From assembly GCF_000515415.1 (NCBI RefSeq), contig NZ_KI911783.1:1912392-1976391 (forward strand): DNA of 64,000 nucleotides, written 5' to 3'. The notes under the pieces are model-generated. The model was not told the DNA's origin. It did no database searches and saw only the letters and a list, made by a program, of their open reading frames with translations. Source of the DNA: Bradyrhizobium sp. WSM1417. GTDB lineage: Bacteria > Pseudomonadota > Alphaproteobacteria > Rhizobiales > Xanthobacteraceae. Below, one piece after another: positions 37,988 through 51,904 of this stretch (within the stretch, counting starts at the first letter, position 1; every line of letters starts with the position of its first letter). The translations under genes were made by a program, and so were the position numbers.

Positions 37988-39106
37988 GTGATCCTTCGTA
38001 TGGAGTCGCCAGCTCCTCCGATCAGGGTGGAAAGCTGGGTACGTGGCGAGCCCCTCACCAACTTTAAGCTGGGTACGCTGTATGTTGTCGAGTTTTGGGC
38101 GACTTGGTGCGGCGGATGTGGGGCGGAGATTCCCCATCTCGCGCAGCTGCAAGAGAAATACAACCATAGCGCAGTTGAGGTCATTGCAGTTGCAGCTTCC
38201 GAGCGAGGCTCAACGGCCGAGGAGGCGCGAACAAGCTTGGACGCGTGGTTGACCGAGAAAGGCTCCAAGCTGAAATTTCGGATCGGGTTCGATTACGCCG
38301 GAAAAATGAAGAAGCTCTGGATGGCGCCCAGTTTTTCTACCACTATCCCCACCTCATTCGTCATCGACCGCGACGGTCACGTCGCCTTTATCGGTCACCC
38401 GATGCAACTGAATGACGTGTTTCCAAAAATCGTAAATGGCACTTGGCGCACCAGCGATGAAGCCAAAGCAGCGGATGCGGAGCGAATCGCTAAAGCAGAA
38501 TCTAAAATGCGCGAGAAAGCCCGGATGCAAGCGTTCTGGGGCAAACTTGGACCGGCGCTGAAGGCGCAGGATTCGTCGATGACGCTTTCGGCCGCTAAAG
38601 AGGGCGTCGCAATGATGCCGGACGACATCAACGTTCGCCTCGTTCATGCGGATCTGCTCCTGCACAAAATCCATGACATGCAGACGGGGTTACCCGTTGT
38701 GCGTCAATTGGTTGGCGATGCGATCGAAAAACAATCCGAGTTGTGGAAGGTGCAAGAGATCCGCCAACTCTCTAATTCAGCGGAGGACAACTCTGATTTC
38801 CCGCATTCTGATCGCTTTGCGATGAGCAAGGAGTTGGCCGAACACATCGTCGCGCTGAACTCTCCAGAAGGCCGCGGCCGCCCCAAGTTTCTGTCCTATG
38901 TGGCGGTCGCTCAGTATTATTTCGAAAGCGGCAACAGGGATCGTGCGGTCGAGTTAGTCGAGTCGGCGGTGAAGTCGCTGGACGGCCCGAGGCCAATGGG
39001 GGCTGAAGAGAAGGCGCACTGCCTGCGGCTGTTGCTTAACGCCTTCGCCAAGTACGAGGATGAGGAGGCAAAGCCGTTCTCGGGGACGAAGAACGTCTTG
39101 GCCTGA
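37988..39106 (+). CDS. TlpA/ResA-like thioredoxin-fold protein with long C-terminal extension
   Basis: About 372 residues from GTG 37988 (GGAG six bases upstream); ATG 38000 is the alternative. The thioredoxin domain covers about 10-150, with active site WCGGC in FWATWCGGCGAEIPHLAQL, cis-Pro region TIPTSFVIDRDGHVAFIG. The next 220 residues are helical and TPR-like (EGVAMMPDDINVRLVHADLL, AVAQYYFESGNRDRAVELVE). No signal peptide in this start, so a cytoplasmic location is suggested unless the true start is further up. It may reduce or isomerise disulfides of a partner held by the helical part. Confidence 0.8.
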   Translation: MILRMESPAPPIRVESWVRGEPLTNFKLGTLYVVEFWATWCGGCGAEIPHLAQLQEKYNHSAVEVIAVAASERGSTAEEARTSLDAWLTEKGSKLKFRIGFDYAGKMKKLWMAPSFSTTIPTSFVIDRDGHVAFIGHPMQLNDVFPKIVNGTWRTSDEAKAADAERIAKAESKMREKARMQAFWGKLGPALKAQDSSMTLSAAKEGVAMMPDDINVRLVHADLLLHKIHDMQTGLPVVRQLVGDAIEKQSELWKVQEIRQLSNSAEDNSDFPHSDRFAMSKELAEHIVALNSPEGRGRPKFLSYVAVAQYYFESGNRDRAVELVESAVKSLDGPRPMGAEEKAHCLRLLLNAFAKYEDEEAKPFSGTKNVLA

Positions 39107-39238
39107 ATTCTTGACCTGAATTTAAGAAAATGCGGCTCACGAGCGGACGAGCGGTGACCCAGAAGCGGGTGCCGCGGGACGCCCAAGGTGCGCCGAAGAT
39201 GGCGGTGAGGCAGCTTGCCGCATGGAGAGGACGAGGAC

Positions 39239-43972
<4,734 letters not shown>

Positions 43973-44489
43973 GAAATATCAGCGCCCGTCATTGCAAGCG
44001 CAGCGAAGCAATCCAGATTATCTCCGGAAAACGGCGGGATTAAAAGTATCGGCGGTTGTTCAGCTCTTTGCTCGACTGCAGACCAGCTCTTCGTCCCGAC
44101 CGCGGGGACCTTTCGGATGACGCCCGGAGATCGCCTCAAGGTCGGCTCTTTAAAGCCGCCGCGTAACGGCTTGACCTTGACAGGATCGAGCACACCATCA
44201 GGCTCGTGTGGTCGGGCGCACGCGGGGCGAACTACTCCTCATCGTCGGCGATCTCAGCGTCCAGCCGGTTCGACAATCTGGTTTGCATGCCAGATCAAAC
44301 TCACATTCGATCGTCGCGCGATAGCGACAGCACCAACATTCCGCTTGCGGCGGGCAGGATCGAGAGGACGAAACCAGTCTTCGTTGCGGCGTTTTGAAGC
44401 CATGCAATCCATCGGTTCGTCCCCCGGACCGTCCAGGGCTGATCGGGTCCCGGCTGATTGGTTGTCAGCTACGGAAGGAGCTTGATCTC
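43973..44489. repeat. Intergenic with a half-copy of the dispersed repeat
   Basis: GTCATTGCAAGCGCAGCGAA and CAATCCAGATTATC at 43988-44023 match the left half of the hairpin repeat at 3231. The rest has no recognisable gene. Confidence 0.5.
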
Positions 44490-44775
44490 AGGCGGTATTC
44501 ATCACGGCTCCCTCGATCACGACGGCGGCGGTCGCGTACTTTGAGGGCCACGAGCAGCTTGCGCACCAACGCCACAATCGCGCGCTGGCTGTTCGCCTTG
44601 AACAACTGGGTCAGAGCCGATTGAGGCTGGTGGCGCACCTACAACCACGCGAGCTGAATTATCGTGGTTCTCAGCCGCAGATTGCCACCCTTCGACACGC
44701 CCTGTTTCGCGCTCGACTGCGCCATGGCGTGGCGGCGACGCCGGCATAGGCAACCTGGCGGTGGTTTCCATCGCG
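44490..44775 (-). mobile_element. IS110-family transposase C-terminal remnant
   Basis: The minus strand reads GVSKGGNLRLRTTIIQLAWL, stop, VRHQPQSALTQLFKANSQRA, IVALVRKLLVALK, then one frame over VVIEGAVMNTA. This is the C-terminal end of an IS110 transposase (usually GISKAGNRRLR ... ELAWLWLRHQP ... ARKLLVALWRY ... GVVPEGA). It has a stop in place of a Trp and a frameshift; the catalytic N-terminal part is absent. It lies directly left of the duplicated block. Confidence 0.65.
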
Positions 44776-44869
44776 AAGGTTTGTGCGAGCCAGTCCCGGG
44801 CGAGGCGGGTGCAGTGACTCTCTTTGCGGCACGCTCGTCGGCTGGCGAGAGACCGTCCGAGGCGCTTCC

Positions 44870-45460
44870 TCAGACGGGACGGTTTTCGCTTCTGTTCTTC
44901 ACCGGCTGCATTTTAGCCAGGCCGTCCTCGTATGAGATCTCCGTGTATGATCCATCGATGTCCTTGGCCGCGTCGAGCAAGTAGTCGAGTCTACCGGCGG
45001 TACCCAGCTTCTTGATGTCATTCTTCTCGACGCCGGCGAGGTCCATCATCTCCTTCCATACAGTCGATTCGTCGCAAGGCAGAATGCGAAAGGTGATGTC
45101 GCCTATCTTGGTGCGGTACTTCGCGAGCAGATCAATGTTGTTGCAGAACATGAAATAGCTGCCTTCGGGGCTCAGCCTGCCGTCCAGCACCTTTGCAGCC
45201 TCAGGTAGATACGCGAACGAATGCAGATATCCGGCAAGAACTGCAATGGTCGGTTCTCCCTCCTGCGCGATTGCGAGAACTTGTTCGATAGAATAGTCGG
45301 GCGGTCGTTTTTCGTCGGCGAGCTGGGCTTGAAATTTCAGCGCGATGTCGCCTCGAAATCCAAATCGTCCCGACTTCGTTGTTTCGCTCTTGAGCACCGC
45401 ATTCAGCAAGCGCCCTTCCTTGTCCAACGGGCCAAGAGCGGTGTTGTCGATCGACGTCAT
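44870..45460 (-). CDS. Conserved protein of unknown function, copy 1 (196 aa)
   Basis: 196 residues, divergent from iscA. No signal or membrane segment. Mixed alpha/beta with conserved-looking patches: RFGFRGDIALKFQAQLADEK, PTIAVLAGYLHSFAYLPEAA, YFMFCNNIDLLAKYRTKIGD, FRILPCDESTVWKEMMDLAG. It ends with VKNRSENRPV. I do not recognise the family. The second copy at 51043 differs at only four residues, so both are under similar constraint or duplicated recently. The 271-base space to iscA contains the sigma-54 promoter of iscA. GGAGGCTCC overlaps just before the ATG. Confidence 0.75.
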   Translation of the reverse strand: MTSIDNTALGPLDKEGRLLNAVLKSETTKSGRFGFRGDIALKFQAQLADEKRPPDYSIEQVLAIAQEGEPTIAVLAGYLHSFAYLPEAAKVLDGRLSPEGSYFMFCNNIDLLAKYRTKIGDITFRILPCDESTVWKEMMDLAGVEKNDIKKLGTAGRLDYLLDAAKDIDGSYTEISYEDGLAKMQPVKNRSENRPV

Positions 45461-45603
45461 GGAGCCTCCTCATCAGAGTGTGGTATGCATGCGTCGCCCA
45501 ATGCGACGTGTCCGCTACCCTTATGCAAGTTGTTTGCCGCCCCGCTAGGTGCCGGCACAATACGAGTTCTGGCCGAACGACGTCCGGACGTGGCAAATCC
45601 GCC

Positions 45604-45619
45604 TGTCGGAAAGCCGACG
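45604..45619 (+). promoter_or_regulatory. Near-consensus NifA site before iscA copy 1
   Basis: TGTCGGAAAGCCGACG, TGT-N10-ACG, one base off TGT-N10-ACA, 57 bases before the -24 element. The right copy has the same site at 51777-51792. Confidence 0.4.
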
Positions 45620-45676
45620 CGTCGCAAATCGAACGTTGGGCTCCTGCAAAATGAACTGATTCCAGCTGCATCTCAA

Positions 45677-45693
45677 CTGGCATGGGATTTGCG
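45677..45693 (+). promoter_or_regulatory. Sigma-54 promoter of iscA copy 1
   Basis: CTGGCATGGGATTTGCG: TGGCAT and TTGC at the correct distance, one mismatch to TGGCAC. The ATG of iscA is 39 bases downstream. Confidence 0.7.
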
Positions 45694-45731
45694 AATTTGG
45701 CCTTGCGACAGGAACTGAGAGCGAGCCAGAG

Positions 45732-46052
45732 ATGATCCATCTAACAGATAGCGCCATAAGCGTACTGAAGGCTGCAATCGCCTCGACGACGCAGGCCGCA
45801 AGCGGTTTGCGGATTATGGTCGAAGGCGGCGGCTGTCAAGGGTTCACATACAAAATGGATCTTGCTCATGAGCCGAGCTCCGATGAGACCGTGATCGAAC
45901 AAGGCGGGGTTAAACTCTTCGTCAATAACGCGAGCCAAGCGTATCTCAACGGCACCACGATCGATTTCGTGGTGTCGCTCGAAGGATCAGGGTTTCGCTT
46001 CGATAACCCAAATGCCAACTCGAGCTGCTCCTGCGGCAAATCGTTCAGCTAA
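45732..46052 (+). CDS. iscA: IscA/HesB-type Fe-S assembly protein, copy 1
   Basis: 106 residues, A-type carrier. The three cluster ligands are Cys35 (EGGGCQGF), Cys99 and Cys101 (SSCSCGKSF). It accepts iron or an Fe-S cluster and hands it on, here presumably to nitrogenase maturation since it is expressed from a sigma-54 promoter ahead of nifS. GAGCCAGAG lies before the ATG. It differs from copy 2 (51905) only at residue 3 (His versus Asn). The nifS that should follow is cut off in this copy. Confidence 0.93.
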   Translation: MIHLTDSAISVLKAAIASTTQAASGLRIMVEGGGCQGFTYKMDLAHEPSSDETVIEQGGVKLFVNNASQAYLNGTTIDFVVSLEGSGFRFDNPNANSSCSCGKSFS

Positions 46053-46235
46053 GCCGCGTTCGGACCATTCCGCAATGGAAGAGCATGGACATGGGCCTTG
46101 AGGATGAGCCAACGAAGCAGTCTTTGACTGTTGAGCCTTCGATCGCGAGCGGATTATCCGCGCCGTGCTCGATGAGTGCAGCCCGTCCCGCTCCCCGGCT
46201 CCAAAGTAGGACGTTATGTGCAGAGGAGAGAGCCC

Positions 46236-46353
46236 GTGCGGCCGATCTACCTGGACAACAACGCGACAACCCGTGCAGATCCTTTGGTGGTCGCGGCAAT
46301 GCTGCCGTTCTTCTCTGCGCAATTCGGTAATGCGTCGTCCGCGCATGCATTCG
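46236..46353 (+). pseudogene. nifS: nifS 5' fragment (truncated copy)
   Basis: GTG at 46236 opens the NifS N-terminus RPIYLDNNATTRADPLVVAA, FFSAQFGNASSAHAFG, identical in protein to the intact gene for 39 residues. After codon 39 (Gly) homology ends and SWRASLRRAVQ follows. The pyridoxal-phosphate Lys and catalytic Cys are absent. This marks the right end of duplication R1. Confidence 0.9.
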
Positions 46354-46601
46354 GCAGTTGGCGCGCCTCCCTGCGACGAGCCGTTCAAGCCTTCGCAAAC
46401 CAGTCGTGTAGGGGTGCTCAGAAAATTGGGGAAACGGCGAGGCGGCGAGTTGTCTGCGGGTTCGTGTGCAATGTCGTGTTCGCAACATGTTGGCGGACAC
46501 CAAACAAAGTGCGGGTTGGCTTTCGGAGAGAAGACACGCGTTTGCGGTTCGCTTGCGTGCAGTTGGCCGCGCAGCGGCCCGTGCGCAGAGGTGTCAGGCG
46601 A
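46354..46601. other. Junction sequence between truncated nifS and the M16 peptidase gene
   Basis: No gene recognised; frames here are short or read-through of the nifS fragment. It ends at a sigma-54-like element. Confidence 0.35.
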
Positions 46602-46618
46602 TTGGCCCGACATTTGCT
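46602..46618 (+). promoter_or_regulatory. Sigma-54-like promoter before the M16 peptidase genes
   Basis: TTGGCCCGACATTTGCT has GG and GC at the invariant -24 and -12 positions with correct spacing; the -24 block has C for A (TTGGCCCG). 84 bases before the ATG. No NifA site found. It may be chance. Confidence 0.35.
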
Positions 46619-46702
46619 CTACTGCTTGCCAACGGCGTGCGGCTCACCTGCTTTGTCGCGATGTCCGCTGCAGAACGTGGATCTCTACTGAAAGGCCATG
46701 AC

Positions 46703-48169
46703 ATGAAGAATTCCAGGTCCCTGACAATCAAGGTGCTAGGCACGGCCATTTTTGCCTTGGCCTTGATGACGCGTACCGCGCCGGCGGTCGAGTCCAAAAC
46801 AGAAAATAGCCCGGATCCGAGCTCCCCGTGCGCTCCCGTGAACAGGAGCGTTCTTGCCCAGATCACACCCACCTGGGAACGACCAGCGAGCTTCATGCTT
46901 CAGAACGGTCTGCAAGTCGTGGTGATCCCCGACCACCGCACGCCCGTAGTCACGGAGATGATGTGGTACAGCGTCGGCTCGGCCGATGAGACACCGGGCA
47001 AGTCCGGGCTCGCCCATTTTCTCGAGCACCTGATGTTCAAGGGCACCGAGAAACACCCGGTCGGTGAGTTCTCCCAGACCGTGCGCCGCGTCGGCGGCCA
47101 CGAGAACGCCTCGACCTCGGTCGATTACACCAATTACTATCAGCACGTACCGCGCGAGCAGCTGCCGACCATGATGGAGTTCGAGGCCGACCGCATGACC
47201 GGCTTGATCCTCAAGGACGAGAACGTGCTGCCCGAGCGCGACGTCGTACTCGAAGAGTACAACATGCGCGTTGCCAACAGCCCAGACGCGCGTCTCAACG
47301 AACAGATCATGGCCGCGCTCTATCTCAATCATCCCTATCGCCGGCCGGTGATCGGCTGGCACCAGGAGATCGAGAAGCTCGATCGCGAGGACGCACTCGC
47401 CTTCTACCGCCGCTTCTACGCGCCGAACAACGCGATCCTGGTAATCGCCGGCGACGTCGAGGCCGCCGACGTGCGCCCGCTGGTCGAGCGCAATTTCGGC
47501 TCAATCCCGGCCCAGCCCGCGATCCCCGCGCGGCGCATCCGCCCGCAGGAGCCGGAGCCGGCCGCACCGCGCACCGTCACGCTGTCCGACCCGCTCGTCG
47601 AGCAGCCCAGCATGGAGCGCTCTTACCTGGTGCCCTCGGCCACGACGGCCGCGGCCGGTGAGAGCGCGGCACTCGACGTGCTGGCGCAGTTGATGGGCGG
47701 CGGCAGCAACTCCTATCTCTACCGCGCGCTTGTCGTCGACAAGCCACTCGCGGTCTTCGCCAACGCCAGGTATTCGAGCATTTCGCTCGATCCGACGCAG
47801 TTCTCGATCTTGGCCGCGCCGAAATCCGGCGTCAGCTTCGCAGAGGTCGAGCAGGTGATCGACGGTGTCATAGCCGATGTGGTGCAGAACCCGATCCGCG
47901 CCGAGGATCTGGAGCGGGTCAAGAGCCGGCTGATCGCGGAAGCGATCTACGCCCAGGACGACCAGGCGGAGCTGGCAGGCTGGTATGGCGGCGGGCTCAG
48001 CACAGGCCTGTCGATCGAGGATATTCAAAGTTGGCCCGACCGCATCCGCGCGGTCACCGCCGAACAGGTTCGCGCCGTCGCACAGAAATGCCTCGAGAAG
48101 AAGCGTTCTGTGACGGGCCATCTGATCAAAGACACTGCCACCACCAAGCGCGAGGAGAAGCGTTCGTGA
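46703..48169 (+). CDS. M16-family zinc metallopeptidase (catalytic subunit)
   Basis: 488 residues from ATG at 46703. Signal peptide KNSRSLTIKVLGTAIFALAL ... APAVES. The M16 inverted zinc motif HXXEH is HFLEH (about residue 110), with the downstream Glu in the EEYNMRVANSPDA region. The second half is the inactive homologous domain (PSMERSYLVPSATTAAAGES, LMGGGSNSYLYRALV). It acts in the periplasm, cutting small peptides. It pairs with the next gene, whose start overlaps its stop. Codon use is very GC-rich. Confidence 0.93.
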   Translation: MKNSRSLTIKVLGTAIFALALMTRTAPAVESKTENSPDPSSPCAPVNRSVLAQITPTWERPASFMLQNGLQVVVIPDHRTPVVTEMMWYSVGSADETPGKSGLAHFLEHLMFKGTEKHPVGEFSQTVRRVGGHENASTSVDYTNYYQHVPREQLPTMMEFEADRMTGLILKDENVLPERDVVLEEYNMRVANSPDARLNEQIMAALYLNHPYRRPVIGWHQEIEKLDREDALAFYRRFYAPNNAILVIAGDVEAADVRPLVERNFGSIPAQPAIPARRIRPQEPEPAAPRTVTLSDPLVEQPSMERSYLVPSATTAAAGESAALDVLAQLMGGGSNSYLYRALVVDKPLAVFANARYSSISLDPTQFSILAAPKSGVSFAEVEQVIDGVIADVVQNPIRAEDLERVKSRLIAEAIYAQDDQAELAGWYGGGLSTGLSIEDIQSWPDRIRAVTAEQVRAVAQKCLEKKRSVTGHLIKDTATTKREEKRS

Positions 48170-49509
48170 CCCATCCATTCAGTCGCTTGCGGCGCGCCGC
48201 ATTTTCCGTTGCAACCGGCGCGGTGCTCGTGCTGGCTACGATTTGGCCGTCACAAGCGGCCGCAAAGATCCAGCACCTGGTCTCGCCGGGCGGCATCGAG
48301 GCCTGGTTCGTCCAGGACGCGACCGTGCCGTTGATCGCGATGGAATATTCCTTCGCCGGCGGCTCGGCGCAGGATCCCCATGACAAGCCCGGCGTAGCCA
48401 ATCTCGTTGGGAACCTGCTCGACGAGGGCTCCGGCGATCTCGACTCCAAAACCTTCCACGAACGCCTCGACCGCCGCGCCATCGAGCTCTCGTTCGGTGC
48501 CGACCCCGACACCTTCCGCGGCAGTCTGCGCATGCTGCGCGACAACAAGGACGAAGCGTTCGACCTGTTGCGGATGGCGCTGACCTCGCCGCATTTCGAC
48601 ACCGCCGACGTCGAGCGCATCCGCTCGCACGTCATGTCGGGCCTGCGCCGCGACACCACGAAGCCGACGTCGCTGGCGAGCCGGAAATTCCTGGAGATCG
48701 CCTTCGGCGAGCATCCCTATGGCCGGCAGACCAACGGTACCCTCGACAGCGTGCCGACCATCACGGTCGCCGACATGAAGGATTATGTCGGCCGCGTGCT
48801 TGCCAGGGATGGGCTGAAGGTCGCAGTCGTCGGCGACGTGGATCCGGACACGCTCGGCAAGCTGCTCGACCACACGTTCGGCGCCCTACCCACCAATGGC
48901 AAACTCGTCCCGGTCCCCGAAATCGGTGCCGCCAAGCCGCCGCAGGTCGCCTTCGTGCCGCTCGACGTGCCGCAAACGGTGATCACCTTCGGCGGCCCTG
49001 GCGTCAAGCGCAGCGATCCGAACTTCATGGCGGCCTATCTCGTCAATCACATCCTGGGCGGCGGCGGATTGTCCTCGCGACTCCATCGCGAGGTCCGCGA
49101 GAAGCGCGGGCTTGCCTACTCGGTATCCGAGTCGCTGCGCTGGATGGAGCACTCGGCGGTCTTCATCGGCAACACCGGCTCGCGCGCCGACCGCGCCCGC
49201 GACACCATGGAGGTGATCCAGAAGGAGGTGTGCCGCATTGCCAAGGAGGGTCCCACCCAGAAGGAGCTCGATGAGGCCAAGTCCTACCTCAAGGGCTCCC
49301 AGATGCTGGCGCTCGACACCTCCTCCAAGCTTGCGCAGGCGCTGCTGCAAAATCAGCAGGACAAGCTGCCGATCGACTATATCGAGAAGCGCAACGCCAT
49401 CGTCGACGCGGTGACGCTGGACGACGTCAAGGCCGCCGCCAAGCGGCTGTGGGGCCAGGGGCTCCTCACCGTCATTGTCGGCCGCTCTCCACGAGCGGCA
49501 GCCGAGTAG
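48166..49509 (+). CDS. M16-family peptidase-like protein (non-catalytic partner)
   Basis: 447 residues from GTG at 48166, overlapping the previous stop (GTGA) with AGGAGAAG upstream. Signal peptide FSRLRRAAFSVATGAVLVLA ... SQAAA. The position of the zinc motif reads GVANLVGNLLDEG, without HXXEH, so it is the inactive subunit. The substrate-binding R/Y region is kept (GGGLSSRLHREVREKRGLAY). Such pairs form heterodimers in alphaproteobacteria. Usually a chromosomal housekeeping pair; here it stands inside the duplicated iscA-nifS region. Confidence 0.92.
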   Translation: MTHPFSRLRRAAFSVATGAVLVLATIWPSQAAAKIQHLVSPGGIEAWFVQDATVPLIAMEYSFAGGSAQDPHDKPGVANLVGNLLDEGSGDLDSKTFHERLDRRAIELSFGADPDTFRGSLRMLRDNKDEAFDLLRMALTSPHFDTADVERIRSHVMSGLRRDTTKPTSLASRKFLEIAFGEHPYGRQTNGTLDSVPTITVADMKDYVGRVLARDGLKVAVVGDVDPDTLGKLLDHTFGALPTNGKLVPVPEIGAAKPPQVAFVPLDVPQTVITFGGPGVKRSDPNFMAAYLVNHILGGGGLSSRLHREVREKRGLAYSVSESLRWMEHSAVFIGNTGSRADRARDTMEVIQKEVCRIAKEGPTQKELDEAKSYLKGSQMLALDTSSKLAQALLQNQQDKLPIDYIEKRNAIVDAVTLDDVKAAAKRLWGQGLLTVIVGRSPRAAAE

Positions 49510-49559
49510 ACCAGCGCGCCATCGGCCGCGAAGCCGCAAGTAGCTCGGGGCGGCATAGC

Positions 49560-49790
49560 CCCGAGTCCGGCTTGCCCTGTCCCCCGTTTGCACTGTTCGC
49601 GCTGGCCGTGTGGTTGTTCCTGGAGAGCTTGGCACGCTCCTCGCGCACCCAGCTCTGCAGCTCGATAATCAAGAGGCGGCGACGCTCGTGAAAGGCGCCC
49701 AGGCGCTCCCGCGAGCTCTCCAGAACGAGTTCAGCTTCTCGTGCTTGGACCAGCGTCGTCGGCAACCCGTCTCAACGGCTTCGAGTCGCC
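49560..49790 (-). mobile_element. IS66-family transposase remnant
   Basis: The minus strand reads LPTTLVQAREAELVLESSRE, then ELQSWVREERAKLSRNNHTA, resembling the IS66 transposase segment (L.ADLEAWMREQRAKLSR...AKAM) just before its last catalytic Glu. Everything before and after is missing. Short, so moderate certainty. Confidence 0.45.
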
Positions 49791-51011
49791 CCCCACTTGG
49801 GCCCTGAGCTTACCTCCTATCCATAATGACGGTCTGCGGAAATTTCTTGAGCCCGCCCGTTTTCCGTCGCCTATATGCGTCCGGCTCCCTCGAAGAGGCG
49901 CGGGTTCGAGCGGCGAACATGACGCAGTTTCGATCCGCACGTGATCGAGGCCATTCGCTCAACGATGCCGGGCGCCGGGACTGCGTCCAACCCTTTCTTC
50001 ACGAAGCCAAGAAGTCCAAATGCGGTGCCGTCACTCCAGAATGCCGGTCCGGCGCTCATTTCCGTTCAATACGCTTATAGCCGGCCCGCTCAGGAATCTC
50101 GCTCCAAAACTGTACTTGATCGTTATCGAGCGAGCCTGCGCCCACTGACGCCCGCCTGCACACCCTCTGCCGCGGCCTGCACACCGATCAATGCTAAACG
50201 TTCTACCCCACGGGCGCTTCTCCTTCGCCGCAGTCGGGAATCTTGGTCAAACCGACTGATGGCGGCTCAAACGTCCCGATTGCCCGAATCTCGGCAATGC
50301 GCCCGTCAGAAGGTGCGGCGAAAGGCAACACGCGGCTTCAACGATTGTGCCGACTTAGATTCAGCTTGTGTTTGTTTTGGCATACGCCAATCCGCTTTTT
50401 GCTCGCTCGATGACGTCGCCGAAGTGGAGCAGCTCAAAATAGGCCTCGCCCAACTACGAGGGCCCAAACGGAGGCTAAATTGAACCATCCCGCGACTGAA
50501 AAACGTGTCCACGACCCGCTCAAGGGCAGCGGATTGACCATGTCGCGATAAGATAACTGTAAAATTGCCTCGGCCCGCCTCCCGATTTCGCCGCAAGCAA
50601 ATGAGCGTACTCTGAAAGGTCGCTGACATGTTCGTCATCGACACTCCGGAGACCTTGAATTCGATCATAATGGCTGAGCCTTCTTTGCTGAACAGAGCAA
50701 TGTCTGGCCGCTTGTCGCCATCGCCCGCTTGGCAAGCAGCTTTTGGAACTCCTGGTCGATGGTCACTTTGGAAGATTTTTTGCTGTCATCCCATGACCGC
50801 ACCCGGATCACCGCGCAGCTTACTCATGCCGTCTATGTTGGTCCGTCCGGAAAATATCTGTTGATTCGTCAGGGTGCGAAGCTGATCGGCAAAGACGACA
50901 GCTCTGTCGCGTTCGGCCAGAGCCGCATCCTCTTGGGGTACCCGCGTCGTCAGCCCGGCGGCAACTCGATTGTGCTGGAACGCCAACCCGGCGCCTGCGG
51001 CAGCAGCCGCT
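49791..51011. other. 1.2 kb without a recognisable gene
   Basis: Several overlapping frames of 60-180 residues on both strands, none with a motif, signal or plausible start. GC content and position suggest debris between the IS66 scrap and duplication R2. Confidence 0.35.
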
Positions 51012-51042
51012 GAGCTGGCGAGAGAGGGTCTGAGGCGCTTCC

Positions 51043-51633
51043 TCAGACGGGGCGGTTTTCGCTTCTATTCTTCACCGGCTGCATTTTAGCCAGGCCGTCC
51101 TCGTATGGGATGTCCGTGTATGATCCATCGATATCCTTGGCCGCGTCAAGCAAGTAGTCGAGTCTACCGGCGGTACCCAGCTTCTTGATGTCATTCTTCT
51201 CGACGCCGGCGAGGTCCATCATCTCTTTCCACACCGTTGATTCGTCGCAAGGCAGAATGCGGAAGGTGATGTCGCCTATCTTGGTGCGGTACTTCGCGAG
51301 CAGATCAATGTTGTTGCAGAACATGAAATAGTTGCCTTCGGGGCTCAGCCTGCCGTCCAGCACCTTTGCGGCCTCAGGTAGATACGCAAACGAATGCAGA
51401 TATCCGGCAAGAACTGCGATGGTCGGTTCGCCCTCCTGCGCGATTGCGAGAACTTGTTCGATAGAATAGTCAGGCGGTCGTTTTTCGTCGGCGAGCTGGG
51501 CTTGAAATTTCAGCGCGATGTCGCCTCGAAATCCAAATCGTCCCGACTTCGTTGTTTCGCTCTTAAGAACCGCATTCAGCAAGCGTCCCTCCCTGTCCAA
51601 CGGGCCAAGAGCGGTGTTGTCGATCGACGTCAT
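51043..51633 (-). CDS. Conserved protein of unknown function, copy 2 (196 aa)
   Basis: Four residues differ from copy 1 at 44870: Lys/Arg at 14, Ser/Asn near 101, Glu/Asp and Ser/Pro in the SYTEISYEDG segment. Start, length and tail are the same. It is divergent from iscA copy 2 across the same 271-base space. The preservation of both frames while neighbouring sequence decays hints at function linked to iscA or nifS. Family not recognised. Confidence 0.75.
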   Translation of the reverse strand: MTSIDNTALGPLDREGRLLNAVLKSETTKSGRFGFRGDIALKFQAQLADEKRPPDYSIEQVLAIAQEGEPTIAVLAGYLHSFAYLPEAAKVLDGRLSPEGNYFMFCNNIDLLAKYRTKIGDITFRILPCDESTVWKEMMDLAGVEKNDIKKLGTAGRLDYLLDAAKDIDGSYTDIPYEDGLAKMQPVKNRSENRPV

Positions 51634-51849
51634 GGAGCCTCCTCATCAGAGTGTGGTATGCATGCGTCGCCCAATGCGACGTGTCCGCTACCCCTATGCA
51701 AGTTGTTTGCCGTCCCGCTAGGTGCCGGCACAATACGAGTTCTGGCCGAACGACGTCCGGACGTGGCAAATCCGCCTGTCGGAAAGCCGACGCGTCGCAA
51801 ATCGAACGTTGGGCTCCTGCAAAATGAACTGATTCCAGCTGCATCTCAA

Positions 51850-51866
51850 CTGGCATGGGATTTGCG
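51850..51866 (+). promoter_or_regulatory. Sigma-54 promoter of iscA copy 2 (iscA-nifS-nifT)
   Basis: CTGGCATGGGATTTGCG, identical to the element at 45677, 38 bases before the ATG. The near-consensus NifA site TGT-N10-ACG is at 51777-51792. Confidence 0.7.
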
Positions 51867-51904
51867 AATTTGGCCTTGCGACAGGAACTGAGAGCGAGCC
51901 AGAG

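Larger units (their letters stand above)
44839..46353. repeat. Direct duplication, left copy (R1)
   Basis: From CTGGCGAGAGA about 44842 to the nifS codon GGC at 46353 this matches 51012-52691 at well over 95% where aligned. It contains the unknown 196-aa gene, iscA and the first 39 codons of nifS, but lacks about 190 bases between iscA and nifS that hold the nifU-like remnant in the right copy. Confidence 0.9.

Noticed and set aside
46045..46613. Minus-strand frames of 150-210 codons over iscA/nifS'
   Set aside because: Antisense to the nifS fragment and junction; no start or motif.
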